A stretch of 12,980 nucleotides of DNA from Syntrophus sp034006265 (GCA_034006265.1 JAVETB010000077.1:1-12980); one strand, 5' to 3'. Numbered from the stretch's first letter, positions 1-7,317 are shown. Translations and numbers: made by a program. The notes: generated by a model not told the origin, from the sequence alone.

Positions 1-815
1 ATGACCTTGCCTGCGTCATCGTAGCGGATGCCGATGGTTTCATAAATCCGGCGATGGGTCATTCTGGATGGGTTTTCCAGGGCGATGGTCGTGAAGGTCG
101 AGTTGGGTATGTAAAGGGGACGGTTTTCGAAGGTTCGGATCCGGGTAAGGCGCCAACCGATGTATTCCACCACGCCCTCGATGTTTCTGTCCGGGGAGCG
201 TATCCAGTCTCCCACGGCAAAAGGCCGATCGAGGAAGATCGTCAATCCTCCGAAGAAGTTGGAGAGGATATCCTTCGCCGCAAATCCCACGGCGATGCCG
301 CCGATGCCGCCGAAGGCGAGGACGCCGGAGATGCTGAAGCCCAGGGTCTGCAGCATCATCAGTGAGGCCGTGATAAAAATGGATATCCGGGCAAGCTTGC
401 CGACGGCATCTGCCGTGGTCGGATCAACCGGTTTTCCCTTTTTGCGCTGTATTTCCAGGATATTGTCATGAAGCTGCCTGACGAGATTGACGCAGAACCA
501 GGCGATGACCAGGATGATGCCGACCCGAACAGCACCCCGGGAATACTCAAGGAAGGCTGTCTTCGGCGCTACGTAGTTAACCGCAGCGGAAATGCCGATA
601 ATCCAGATCAAGGCGCTCAAAGGTTTTCGAAGAGCCGTCAGAATGGCCTCGTCCCAGGGGTTTTCTGTGAGGAGCGTTCGCCTGTGCAGACGCGATAGAA
701 CAATTTTTTGAATGAAATCAAATAGAAGCGCGACAAATATAATCAGAAATACGATGAGCCATTGATATCCCTGGTAAAGAACCGTAATTTTTTCAAGAGA
801 AATGTTCAGATCCAT
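1..815 (-). CDS. MscS-family mechanosensitive ion channel (3' part missing at window edge)
   Basis: The visible 271 residues are the N-terminal and pore part of a small-conductance mechanosensitive channel. Such channels open under membrane tension and release solutes after hypo-osmotic shock. Hydrophobic segments lie near residues 17-38, 63-82, 96-112 and 143-160. They are followed by the MscS pore helix at about 163-195, rich in Gly and Ala (GGIGGIAVGFAAKD). The conserved RPFAVGDWI entry into the beta domain is at 198-205. Five membrane segments resemble the YnaI/YbdG type rather than three-helix MscS. The ATG at 815 has an AAGGGG ribosome site 8 bases upstream. The C-terminal vestibule domain lies beyond base 1. 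The M23 gene is 113 bases upstream on the same strand, so co-transcription is possible. The family is clear; the exact subfamily is not. Confidence 0.93.
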   Translation of the reverse strand, partial: MDLNISLEKITVLYQGYQWLIVFLIIFVALLFDFIQKIVLSRLHRRTLLTENPWDEAILTALRKPLSALIWIIGISAAVNYVAPKTAFLEYSRGAVRVGIILVIAWFCVNLVRQLHDNILEIQRKKGKPVDPTTADAVGKLARISIFITASLMMLQTLGFSISGVLAFGGIGGIAVGFAAKDILSNFFGGLTIFLDRPFAVGDWIRSPDRNIEGVVEYIGWRLTRIRTFENRPLYIPNSTFTTIALENPSRMTHRRIYETIGIRYDDAGKV

Positions 816-928
816 TCCGTACACCCCTTCCGATTCATTCGTAAGGCGGTGAGATTTTCCCCAATGTCGGTATTCCGGAGTCGGATATTTCGAAGGTATT
901 CCGCATCAAACCAAGAGAGAATAAGTCG

Positions 929-2209
929 TCACCCTTCGCTGCTTTCTGGGCTACCATACCTTTTTTCCTCGATGGCCAGGAAGTTGCCGGGAGGAATGGA
1001 TGCGAGTTCAACATCCTGCTCCGCCTTAAAATGTTCAAATTTTGCCGCCGATTTGGCGGTGATGGCCCTCCCCCTTGGAACCGAAATCGATAAAGGGTTT
1101 ATGGGGCGGTCGTTGATCCTCATCTCGAAATGAAGATGCGGACCCGTCGCAAGTCCCGTTGACCCGACAAGTCCTATCAGAGAGCCCTGGCAGATCTCTA
1201 ATCCCTGCCTTAGACGTTCGTGGATTTTTGACAAATGGCCATAATACGTTTTGTACCCATTGGGATGCTTCAGAATCACAAGATTGCCATACTGGCCCCG
1301 GCGTCCCGCAAAAACGACGGATCCGTCGCCTGCCGCCGAAACAGGGGTTCCTTCGGGGGCCGCATAGTCAATCCCGTGATGAGGCCTGGTGATTTTCAGG
1401 ATTGGATGGTAGCGACCGTTGGAAAACGTTGAACTGATCCGTCTGAAGTTCAATGGCGCCTTGAGGAAGGCCTTTTTCAGGGACTTTCCCGATCCATCGT
1501 AATAATCCGTACTCTCTTCATCCGTGAACCGGTAGGCGCGGTATGCCTTTCCGTTGTTGATGACCTCGGCGGAAAGGATATTGCCGTATTTTTTCATGGT
1601 TCCATTGAGGTAAAACCCCTCGACGACCAGCCTGAAGGTGTCACCCTTCCTTATGTCCGTTGTAAAATCTATATCCCAGGCGAAGATATCGGAGAGATTC
1701 AGTGCAAGTATCATGGACTCTTTGCCATGCCCCAGGGACGAAATAAGATTATCCTGGATGACCCCTCCGATGTGCTCTAGCTTTTTTTCGTAAGGCACAG
1801 GGATCTTTTCCGCGCAGAAACCCTCCTCGCCACAGGTGATATTCAGGATGGTGTCCTCATCGATCCAGTATGTGAAGGAGTTTATCTGTTTGTTTTCATC
1901 GAGGCGAATCCGATAGGGCTGGTTAACCCGGAGATTTCTGAGTTTATAAATACTTGCCGATGCTTCTTTTAAACTGAAGAGATCGTTCAGGTTCAGTTCG
2001 TATTGTTTAAAAATGTCAAAGAGGGTTTCACCTTTTCTGATTTTTCCCGTTATTTCGTGAAATTCTTCCGATTCGGTTACCTTGGCCTGCTGGTCGCAAT
2101 CCGTTTTTTCCGGGAGATTGAAACCGGCAAGGACTGTTAAAAAAAACGTCGGGACAATCGTGGAAAAAAGGATGTAAATCAGCGTTGATCGTATGATGAT
2201 ATTTTTCAT
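929..2209 (-). CDS. M23-family metallopeptidase (LytM-like murein endopeptidase), membrane-anchored
   Basis: This is a 426-residue envelope protein, probably a zinc endopeptidase cutting peptidoglycan cross-links in the periplasm. Residues 8-30 form a single hydrophobic N-terminal segment (signal anchor or uncleaved signal). Residues about 52-125 read as a LysM/OapA-like region (GKIRKGETLFDIFKQY), as in MepM or Csd3 homologues. The M23 domain spans about 255-375. Its expected residues are present: H277 and D281 in HHGIDYAAP, H325 in YGHL, and H358 and H360 in GPHLHFE. The complete metal site suggests an active enzyme rather than a degenerate EnvC/NlpD-type activator. The ATG at 2209 has only a moderate purine-rich site (GAGAGACG) in front. 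It lies 62 bases after marR and 113 bases before the MscS gene, all on one strand. A cell-wall remodelling role during volume change is inference. Confidence 0.92.
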   Translation of the reverse strand: MKNIIIRSTLIYILFSTIVPTFFLTVLAGFNLPEKTDCDQQAKVTESEEFHEITGKIRKGETLFDIFKQYELNLNDLFSLKEASASIYKLRNLRVNQPYRIRLDENKQINSFTYWIDEDTILNITCGEEGFCAEKIPVPYEKKLEHIGGVIQDNLISSLGHGKESMILALNLSDIFAWDIDFTTDIRKGDTFRLVVEGFYLNGTMKKYGNILSAEVINNGKAYRAYRFTDEESTDYYDGSGKSLKKAFLKAPLNFRRISSTFSNGRYHPILKITRPHHGIDYAAPEGTPVSAAGDGSVVFAGRRGQYGNLVILKHPNGYKTYYGHLSKIHERLRQGLEICQGSLIGLVGSTGLATGPHLHFEMRINDRPINPLSISVPRGRAITAKSAAKFEHFKAEQDVELASIPPGNFLAIEEKRYGSPESSEG

Positions 2210-2271
2210 TCGACGTCTCTCTGCCTATCCGTTGAATTCAGCTAAGTTGCTGTAACTGCGGTATATCTATC

Positions 2272-2766
2272 TTAACTTTTGTAGCTCTGCTCTCCGGGGA
2301 ACAGGTTGGCCGATACGTCCAGCTTTTCGGCTTCCATGAGCTTCACCACCTGCTCCAGGGAGTCGGCGATGACCCTCTGCTCCGATTCGGGAAGCCTCGA
2401 CAGGGACTCCGACAGCTTGTGCTGAAGCAGTGATGGAGCTTTCAAAATGATTTCCCTTCCGGATTGGGAAATTTCCAGATATACTTTTCGATGATCCTCC
2501 GAACTTCTCGTTCGAGTCAGGTATCCCTTCGCTTCTAGTCGATCAATGATCCCGTTGGCCGTGCTTATTCCAAGGTTGACCATCCTGGCCAGATCCGTGA
2601 GGGTTGTCCGGCTTGATTCCGCTAATGCACTGAGACACGACAGCTGAGGTGTTGTCAGTCCGAACTCGGAGTTTAATTTTTTGGAATAGATATGGACGGC
2701 TCGGATGACGCGGCGCAACGCGCGAATGATTCGATATTCATAAGCATTGCCACTTTCTGTTGTCAT
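2272..2766 (-). CDS. MarR-family transcriptional regulator, probable osmolyte-gene regulator
   Basis: This 164-residue winged-helix DNA-binding protein is of usual MarR length. The dimerisation helix is at about 8-35 (RALRRVIRAVHIYSKK). The helix-turn-helix is at about 55-80 (LTDLARMVNLGISTANGIIDRLEAKGYL). The wing has the conserved D91-x-R93 (SSEDHRKVYL). C-terminal helices at about 108-148 complete the dimer interface. The ATG at 2766 is chosen because AAGGA lies 8 bases upstream and the family begins here; the frame stays open further upstream but that part has no family similarity. From memory the N-terminal region resembles the CosR/EctR group, MarR proteins that control ectoine genes; I could not test this. 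It is flanked by osmolyte and channel genes, and a palindrome lies in its own promoter region, so autoregulation is likely. Targets and any ligand are inferred. Confidence 0.93.
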   Translation of the reverse strand: MTTESGNAYEYRIIRALRRVIRAVHIYSKKLNSEFGLTTPQLSCLSALAESSRTTLTDLARMVNLGISTANGIIDRLEAKGYLTRTRSSEDHRKVYLEISQSGREIILKAPSLLQHKLSESLSRLPESEQRVIADSLEQVVKLMEAEKLDVSANLFPGEQSYKS

Positions 2767-2788
2767 GGACAATCCTTTCTGGTAAAAT
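2760..2788 (+). promoter_or_regulatory. Candidate extended -10 promoter for the trehalose operon
   Basis: On the plus strand TTGTCA (2760-2765, five of six matches) is separated by exactly 17 bases from TAAAAT (2783-2788, five of six), with an extended TGG just before the -10. The predicted start is near 2795. The -35 overlaps the marR start codon, and the transcript would run through the marR promoter to the DUF5752 gene at 3017, leaving a leader of about 220 bases. It is the best-scoring plus-strand promoter I could find in front of the operon. Confidence 0.5.
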
Positions 2789-2790
2789 GT

Positions 2791-2802
2791 TTCGTGTAAG
2801 AA
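2791..2802. promoter_or_regulatory. Candidate MarR operator, near-palindrome TTCGTGTAAGAA
   Basis: This is a 5-2-5 inverted repeat with one mismatch (g2794) from the perfect palindrome TTCTTGTAAGAA found before ablA. It is centred on the predicted start of the plus-strand trehalose promoter and lies just downstream of the predicted marR start, so one bound dimer could block both. MarR proteins typically bind such short palindromes. Assignment to this MarR is inference from position and from the second copy. Confidence 0.5.
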
Positions 2803-2815
2803 TATTAATTTCCGC

Positions 2816-2844
2816 TGGATAATCGGTTCTAAAGGATATGTCAA
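2816..2844 (-). promoter_or_regulatory. Candidate sigma70 promoter for marR
   Basis: On the minus strand a perfect TTGACA (2839-2844) is followed after 17 bases by a weak -10, TATCCA (2816-2821). The predicted start is near 2809, giving a short marR leader of about 43 bases. The 15-base block around the -35 (TCTTGACATATCCTT) recurs exactly in front of the abl operon. The -35 is convincing. The -10 is poor and may need an activator or be wrong by a few bases. Confidence 0.55.
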
Positions 2845-2873
2845 GAGAAAACAAAACCTCATTCCGCTTTCGA

Positions 2874-2921
2874 GCTTCTTCCGGGAGTGGGTTGCCCGGC
2901 CCCGGAATCTAGAGAAGAAGC
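2874..2921 (+). other. Structured leader hairpin upstream of the trehalose operon
   Basis: GCTTCTTCCGGG (2874-2885) can pair with CCCGGAA (2901-2907) and then GAAGC (2917-2921), giving about 12 pairs with a 9-base bulge. A competing arrangement pairs CCGGG (2881-2885) with CCCGG (2895-2899), and GCTTCTTC (2874-2881) with GAAGAAGC (2914-2921). If transcription starts near 2795 this folds in the leader RNA. There is no U-tract, so it is not a simple terminator. The function is unknown. Confidence 0.4.
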
Positions 2922-3016
2922 CGGAATCGAAGCTTTCCCCATGTTGTTGCTGCGAAGATTCCCCGGATCCAGGTTGAAGGCGGGATAAAATCAACGGTGA
3001 TTTGGTTAGGAGGCCT

Positions 3017-3685
3017 ATGCAGATCGATCCTTTCGCAGTGAAGGACTGCGCACTCATTGCGGTGGCCACCGGAGAGCACGTGGTAACTCTACGCGAGCTC
3101 AAGGATAAGCTGGGAACCATACCGACAAGCTGCATCTATTATCATTTCTGGGGCGGCCTTTTGCGTCCCCGTTTCGACGACCCCCTCTATCAGAACGATT
3201 TTGCGATCTGGACCTGGCGGGGTATTCACGACAAAACACTGGCCGAGAGGCTCGCCGTGATCGATCCAAAGGGTTTCAAGGACCTCGAAGAATTACGCAG
3301 GGAGCTCATTGAGGTTATCGAAGAGCGGCTCGATGAAAACGAACTGCTTTCATGGGTCATACCATCCCAGAGATTTCATTTCGTCCGGTCCCAGATCGTC
3401 GTTTTCGACACCGGCAAAAGGTTTTCAACCATTGAAGAACTCTCTGAATATATTCCCCATATGTCACGGGGAGTCATTTTCTATCATTTAATCGATGCGC
3501 GCAGGAGAACCCCTCTGGGAAGAAATGATTTTACCGAATGGCTCATGGGCTATGGCGAAGAGCACCAGGAACTTGCCATGCGCATTGCCGGCATAGACCC
3601 CTATTTCACGACGCTCAGCGAGCTTCGGAATGAACTGCACCAGGTCTTCAGTGTGTACCTGAGAGAAAGGCGGGGCCGGTCATGA
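3017..3685 (+). CDS. DUF5752-family protein, first gene of the trehalose operon
   Basis: This 222-residue soluble protein has no signal peptide or membrane segment. I recognise it as DUF5752-like by sequence and by its place next to a TreT-type gene; no biochemical function is known to me. It is an internal tandem duplication. Residues about 5-105 and 120-217 align, with matching IYYH (40-43) and IFYH (154-157), NDF (60-62 and 170-172), IDP (82-84 and 193-195) and ELR-x-EL (92-97 and 202-207). The ATG at 3017 follows AGGAGG (3008-3013) at an unusually short 3-base spacing. A TTG at 3002 is in frame but would sit before that site. The stop overlaps the treT start (ATGA). Translational coupling suggests a role in trehalose synthesis or its control, perhaps as a partner or sensor of TreT; that is inference. 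Confidence 0.85.
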   Translation: MQIDPFAVKDCALIAVATGEHVVTLRELKDKLGTIPTSCIYYHFWGGLLRPRFDDPLYQNDFAIWTWRGIHDKTLAERLAVIDPKGFKDLEELRRELIEVIEERLDENELLSWVIPSQRFHFVRSQIVVFDTGKRFSTIEELSEYIPHMSRGVIFYHLIDARRRTPLGRNDFTEWLMGYGEEHQELAMRIAGIDPYFTTLSELRNELHQVFSVYLRERRGRS

Positions 3686-4917
3686 CACTGCTGGAACAGT
3701 ATGCACAAATCGTCGGCGAGGACGTCATCCATCACCTGGAGCTGCTCGCGGCGAATCTCCAGGGTATGAAGGTCGTGCATGTCAATTCCACCCGGGAAGG
3801 GGGCGGGGTTGCGGAGATTCTCCACTGGCTCATTCCCCTGAAGCGGGAGTTGGGGATCGACGCGCAATGGGAAGTGATCTCCGGGACCGATGCGTTCTTT
3901 TCGTTCACCAAACTCATGCACAACGGCCTCCAGGGCAAGAGGGTGGAGCTGCATCCCGGCCATCTGGCGGAATATGAGCGGGTTAACGAGATGAACGCTG
4001 AATCGCTCCGAAAGACTCTTGAGGAGGCTGATCTTGTTTTCATACACGACCCGCAGCCTGCAGCGCTTCTGCAATTTATTCCCAACCGGCGGGGGAAGTG
4101 GATCTGGCGCTGCCACATCGATGCGAGCCGTCCCTTCCGGCCGGTCTGGAAATTCCTGCGGACGTTTGTCGAACCTTACTCCGCCAGCATCTGGTCTCTG
4201 TCCGAGTTCGCCCAGCCGCTGCCGCACCCTCTTTACCTTGTCGCCCCGAGCATCGATCCCCTGAGCGAGAAGAACATCGAACTGGACCCCGATGAACTTT
4301 CTGCCATGCATTACAAGTGGGGCCTGGATCCGGAACGGCCCATCATTACCCAGGTATCACGCTTCGACCGGTTTAAGGACCCCATTGGAGTGATTCGGGC
4401 CTACCGGATGGTCAGGGAATTTTCACCGATTCAACTTGTCCTTGCAGGTGGAGGAGCCGCCGATGATCCCGAGGGAGAGGAAATGATCCGGCGGGTCAAA
4501 GAGAACGCCGGCACGGACGAGGATGTTCATGTCCTTCTCCTTCCCAGTGATGACCACCGGACCATTAACGCCTTCCAGAGAATCTCGGACATTGTGATCC
4601 AGAAGTCCACCCGGGAAGGATTCGGCCTCACCGTGACCGAAGCGATGTGGAAGAGCAAACCGGTCATCGGAGGGGATACGGGGGGCATCCGGCTTCAGGT
4701 CGTGGACCATCACACCGGTTTCCTCGTCACTTCGCCGGAGGGCGCCGCCCTGAGAATCCGGTACCTGCTGAAACACCGGGACCAGCTGAAGGAGATGGGG
4801 GAGAAGGGCCACAATTTTGTCCTGGAAAACTTCCTGGTGACGCGCCATCTCCGCGAATATCTCACCCTGATGCACGCCGTCATGTTCGAAACCCGGGAAA
4901 GGATCGAAACCTGGTGA
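3682..4917 (+). CDS. treT: TreT-type trehalose synthase (GT4 glycosyltransferase)
   Basis: This 411-residue retaining GT-B enzyme most likely forms trehalose in one reversible step from NDP-glucose and glucose in the cytoplasm. The N-terminal domain carries the TreT-like stretch VNSTREGGGVAEILHWL (34-50) and WEVISGTDAFFSFTKLMHN (63-81). The C-terminal domain has SRFDRFKDP (226-234, with R227 and K232 in the donor phosphate region), LAGGG (254-258) and the GT4 E-x7-E motif EGFGLTVTE (E312 and E320). The length matches archaeal and Thermotoga TreT, about 410 residues. It overlaps the DUF5752 gene by 4 bases at its start and otsB by 4 bases at its end. A related GT4 activity with another acceptor cannot be excluded, but the otsBA neighbours support trehalose. 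Confidence 0.86.
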   Translation: MTLLEQYAQIVGEDVIHHLELLAANLQGMKVVHVNSTREGGGVAEILHWLIPLKRELGIDAQWEVISGTDAFFSFTKLMHNGLQGKRVELHPGHLAEYERVNEMNAESLRKTLEEADLVFIHDPQPAALLQFIPNRRGKWIWRCHIDASRPFRPVWKFLRTFVEPYSASIWSLSEFAQPLPHPLYLVAPSIDPLSEKNIELDPDELSAMHYKWGLDPERPIITQVSRFDRFKDPIGVIRAYRMVREFSPIQLVLAGGGAADDPEGEEMIRRVKENAGTDEDVHVLLLPSDDHRTINAFQRISDIVIQKSTREGFGLTVTEAMWKSKPVIGGDTGGIRLQVVDHHTGFLVTSPEGAALRIRYLLKHRDQLKEMGEKGHNFVLENFLVTRHLREYLTLMHAVMFETRERIETW

Positions 4918-5726
4918 ATTCCTCGCGCGTCTTTCCCATACCGGTCCGGGGCATCCCGGATTTCTGGAAGAGGCTTCAGTCTGCCGGGGCGAGTTTCCTC
5001 GTCCTGGATTATGACGGAACAGTCGCCCACTTCCAGGTCGCACGGATGAAAGCCTACCCGATGGCCGGCATCCCGGATCTCATCGCCAGGATCCGGAACA
5101 GGACGTCCGGCGCCATTGCCATCGCTTCCGGCAGGCCCATTGCCGAGATCGAACAGCTTCTCGGCGTGCCAGGTATCATGACAATCGGAAGCCATGGATG
5201 CGAGTTCCACAATTCCGATGGTACCCTGGAAATCCGGAAGCCTTCTCAAATTCAGAGGGAAGGACTTGGCGAAGCACTGGGGGCCGGCATCCGCAGGGGA
5301 ATAAAGAATCAGCTCGAAGTAAAGGCGGCCAGTATCGCTCTCCATACACGAGGGCGGCTGGACGATGAGGCGCTGTCCATGGAGAAATGGGCGGTAGACA
5401 GCTGGACCCCCATTGCCCGTCTCCACAATCTTGAAGTGAGGGGTTTCAACGGCGGCGTCGAACTGAGGTGCACCGGCCTGGACAAGGGGAGCGCCTTGCA
5501 GATCCTGCTTGCCCGCCAGCCGGAAGACGCCTTCTGCGTCTATCTCGGAGACGATGAAACCGATGAAGACGCATTCCGGGTTCTTTTGGGTCGAGGCATC
5601 GGCATCAAAGTCGGAAATGCCGACGTTCCCACGACTGCAGCGGGCTTTCTGCCCGATATCCAAGCGGTGAAAGAATTTCTTGAGGCATGGGCCGCTCTAG
5701 CCCCCGAGGGGCAACAGGAGGAATGA
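4914..5726 (+). CDS. otsB: Trehalose-6-phosphate phosphatase
   Basis: This 270-residue HAD-superfamily phosphatase, close to the usual OtsB length, hydrolyses trehalose 6-phosphate to trehalose. Motif I is LDYDGTVAHF (nucleophile D32, acid D34). Motif II is IASGRP with S72. K191 in GLDKGSA is the likely motif III lysine. Motif IV is LGDDETDEDAF (D213, D214). The cap domain lies between, at about 95-180. I chose the GTG at 4914, which overlaps the treT stop (GTGA), with AAGGA 10 bases upstream. The same frame is open further back to 4647, but that part lies inside treT and lacks family similarity. OtsA begins 2 bases after this stop. It is cytoplasmic and coupled to its neighbours. Confidence 0.93.
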   Translation: MNSSRVFPIPVRGIPDFWKRLQSAGASFLVLDYDGTVAHFQVARMKAYPMAGIPDLIARIRNRTSGAIAIASGRPIAEIEQLLGVPGIMTIGSHGCEFHNSDGTLEIRKPSQIQREGLGEALGAGIRRGIKNQLEVKAASIALHTRGRLDDEALSMEKWAVDSWTPIARLHNLEVRGFNGGVELRCTGLDKGSALQILLARQPEDAFCVYLGDDETDEDAFRVLLGRGIGIKVGNADVPTTAAGFLPDIQAVKEFLEAWAALAPEGQQEE

Positions 5727-5728
5727 AC

Positions 5729-7231
5729 ATGGAAAAGAGAAGACTCGCCGTCGTATCGAACCGCCTCCCCATTGTTTTGAAAAAAGAGAAGGGAGGGAAA
5801 TGGGAGATCGAACCGGGATCCGGTGGCCTGGTGACAGCCTTGGGGCCGGTCCTCAAAAATCGCGATGGGATATGGATCGGCTGGATGGGTATAAATGCCG
5901 AGGAAGCGCCGGCGGCTCCTCTTCTTGCGGATCTTGTTGGCCGGGGGACCCGTGAAACGGGCTTCTCTCTGAAGCCCGTCCATTTGACGAAAGAAGAAGT
6001 GAACAAGTATTATTACGGATTCTCCAATGAGATCCTCTGGCCTCTGTTCCATGACCTTTTTTCTCGCTGTAATTTCGATCTGTCGTACTGGCCGTTCTAT
6101 GAGCAGGTGAACCGGAAGTTTGCGCAGGCTGTCATTTCAAATACGGACGAGAATGATTATGTATGGGTTCAGGACTACCAGCTCATCCTGGTGGGCAGGG
6201 AGCTGAAGCGACTCGGAGTCAAACGCAAGACAGGTTACTTCCTCCACATTCCTTTTCCGCCCCTGGACATTTTTCTCAAACTGCCCTGGCGCTTTGAAAT
6301 TCTCGAAGCATTCATGGAATATGACCTTGTCGGTTTTCAGACCGTGAGGGATTTGAGGAATTTTATCGGCTGCGTTCGGGCGCTCTTCAATTACAAGGTT
6401 GTAAAGGAAAAGTTCATGAACCGGATTCTTCTTCCCGACGGAGAGGCTCTCGTGGGAGCCTTTCCCATCAGCATCGATTACAGAGAATTTGAGGACCTAG
6501 CCCGAACGGATGAAGTGGCCGATATGGCATGGAATATCCACGAAAACCTTCCCAATCGGCAGCTCATTCTTGGTGTGGACCGCCTTGACTATACCAAGGG
6601 CATCCCTCACCGGCTTCTGGCCTTCGGCCATGCCCTGGAGTGCTATCCGGACATGCGAAGGACGGTTACGATGATCCAGGTGGTGGTTCCCAGCCGTGTG
6701 GATGTGGAAGAGTATGGAAATCTCAAGCAGGAGATCGAACGCATCGTTGGGGAGATCAACGGGAAGTTCACGGAAGTCGGCTGGACCCCGATCCACTACA
6801 TTTACCGGTCATTGCCGCGCCAGGAACTTGTTGCCTACTACAAAACCTGTGAAATCGCGCTGGTCACCCCGCTGAAAGACGGCATGAATCTCATCGCAAA
6901 GGAATACTGTGCGAGCAATATTGAAGAAAAAGGAATTCTCATCCTGAGTGAATTCGCGGGCGCCGCCTCTCAACTCTACCGGGACGCACTTCTTGTCAAC
7001 CCATATGACAAGCAGCGGGTGGCCGATACGATTCATGCCGCCTTGGGCATGCAGGATGATGAACGGCAGGTCCGGATGCACAGGCTCAGGCGGTTCATCA
7101 AGAGGCACGATGTCATCAACTGGGTCAATTCTTTTCTTCATGCAGGCACTGCAAGGAATTTAGGGGACTTTTCCCAGGCCGAGTTCTTTGTGCCTTCTCC
7201 GAACGGCGGAGTCGGGAACGATGAAGAATAA
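5729..7231 (+). CDS. otsA: Trehalose-6-phosphate synthase (GT20)
   Basis: This 500-residue retaining glycosyltransferase makes trehalose 6-phosphate from NDP-glucose and glucose 6-phosphate, feeding OtsB. Motifs in order are SNRLPIV (10-16), GSGGLVTAL (30-38), WIGWMG (49-54), WPFYEQVN (121-128), WVQDYQL (146-152), FLHIPFPP (171-178), GVDRLDYTKGI (282-292, with R285 and K290), PLKDGMNLIAKEY (381-393) and LSEFAGAA (406-413). The WVQDYQL box replaces the WIHDYHL of E. coli OtsA and resembles the actinobacterial form. AGGAGG (5716-5721) is 7 bases before the ATG at 5729 but only 1 base before the ATG at 5723, so the later start is chosen. The gene is the last of the operon. Donor preference cannot be read from the sequence. 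Confidence 0.95.
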   Translation: MEKRRLAVVSNRLPIVLKKEKGGKWEIEPGSGGLVTALGPVLKNRDGIWIGWMGINAEEAPAAPLLADLVGRGTRETGFSLKPVHLTKEEVNKYYYGFSNEILWPLFHDLFSRCNFDLSYWPFYEQVNRKFAQAVISNTDENDYVWVQDYQLILVGRELKRLGVKRKTGYFLHIPFPPLDIFLKLPWRFEILEAFMEYDLVGFQTVRDLRNFIGCVRALFNYKVVKEKFMNRILLPDGEALVGAFPISIDYREFEDLARTDEVADMAWNIHENLPNRQLILGVDRLDYTKGIPHRLLAFGHALECYPDMRRTVTMIQVVVPSRVDVEEYGNLKQEIERIVGEINGKFTEVGWTPIHYIYRSLPRQELVAYYKTCEIALVTPLKDGMNLIAKEYCASNIEEKGILILSEFAGAASQLYRDALLVNPYDKQRVADTIHAALGMQDDERQVRMHRLRRFIKRHDVINWVNSFLHAGTARNLGDFSQAEFFVPSPNGGVGNDEE

Positions 7232-7240
7232 GTCCGCCTG

Positions 7241-7272
7241 AAAAAAAAAGAGCCTCCAACGATCCGGAGCCC
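7241..7272 (-). terminator. Intrinsic terminator of the lipoprotein operon
   Basis: On the minus strand GGGCTCC (7266-7272) pairs with GGAGGCTC (7250-7257) with one bulged G and an 8-base loop. Nine consecutive T residues (7241-7249) follow. This is a classic rho-independent layout, placed about 87 bases after the stop of the OmpA-like gene and just past the convergent otsA stop. Confidence 0.7.
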
Positions 7273-7282
7273 GGCGCATTCG

Positions 7283-7317
7283 ACAAAGGGCCTCCCGCCA
7301 TTTGGAAGGCCCTTTGT
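7283..7317. terminator. Strong symmetric hairpin between convergent operons
   Basis: ACAAAGGGCCT (7283-7293) and AGGCCCTTTGT (7307-7317) form a perfect 11-pair stem with a 13-base loop. It lies between the otsA stop and the convergent OmpA-like gene. No T-tract follows on either strand, so it may slow polymerase or protect the 3' end of the otsA mRNA rather than act as a full intrinsic terminator. Confidence 0.55.

Noticed and set aside
54..471. Two overlapping plus-strand frames of 103 codons each
   Set aside because: They are antisense to the MscS gene, have no family similarity and no good ribosome site.
2767..3135. N-terminal extension of the MarR frame
   Set aside because: The frame is open but the extra residues are not MarR-like. 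The ATG at 2766 has a good ribosome site, and the extension would overlap the promoter region and the DUF5752 gene.
4647..4913. N-terminal extension of the otsB frame inside treT
   Set aside because: OtsB similarity begins only after 4914, the GTG there overlaps the treT stop, and the length then matches the family.
5723..5725. ATG at 5723 as otsA start
   Set aside because: It is 1 base from AGGAGG. The ATG at 5729 has a normal 7-base spacing and fits the family N terminus.
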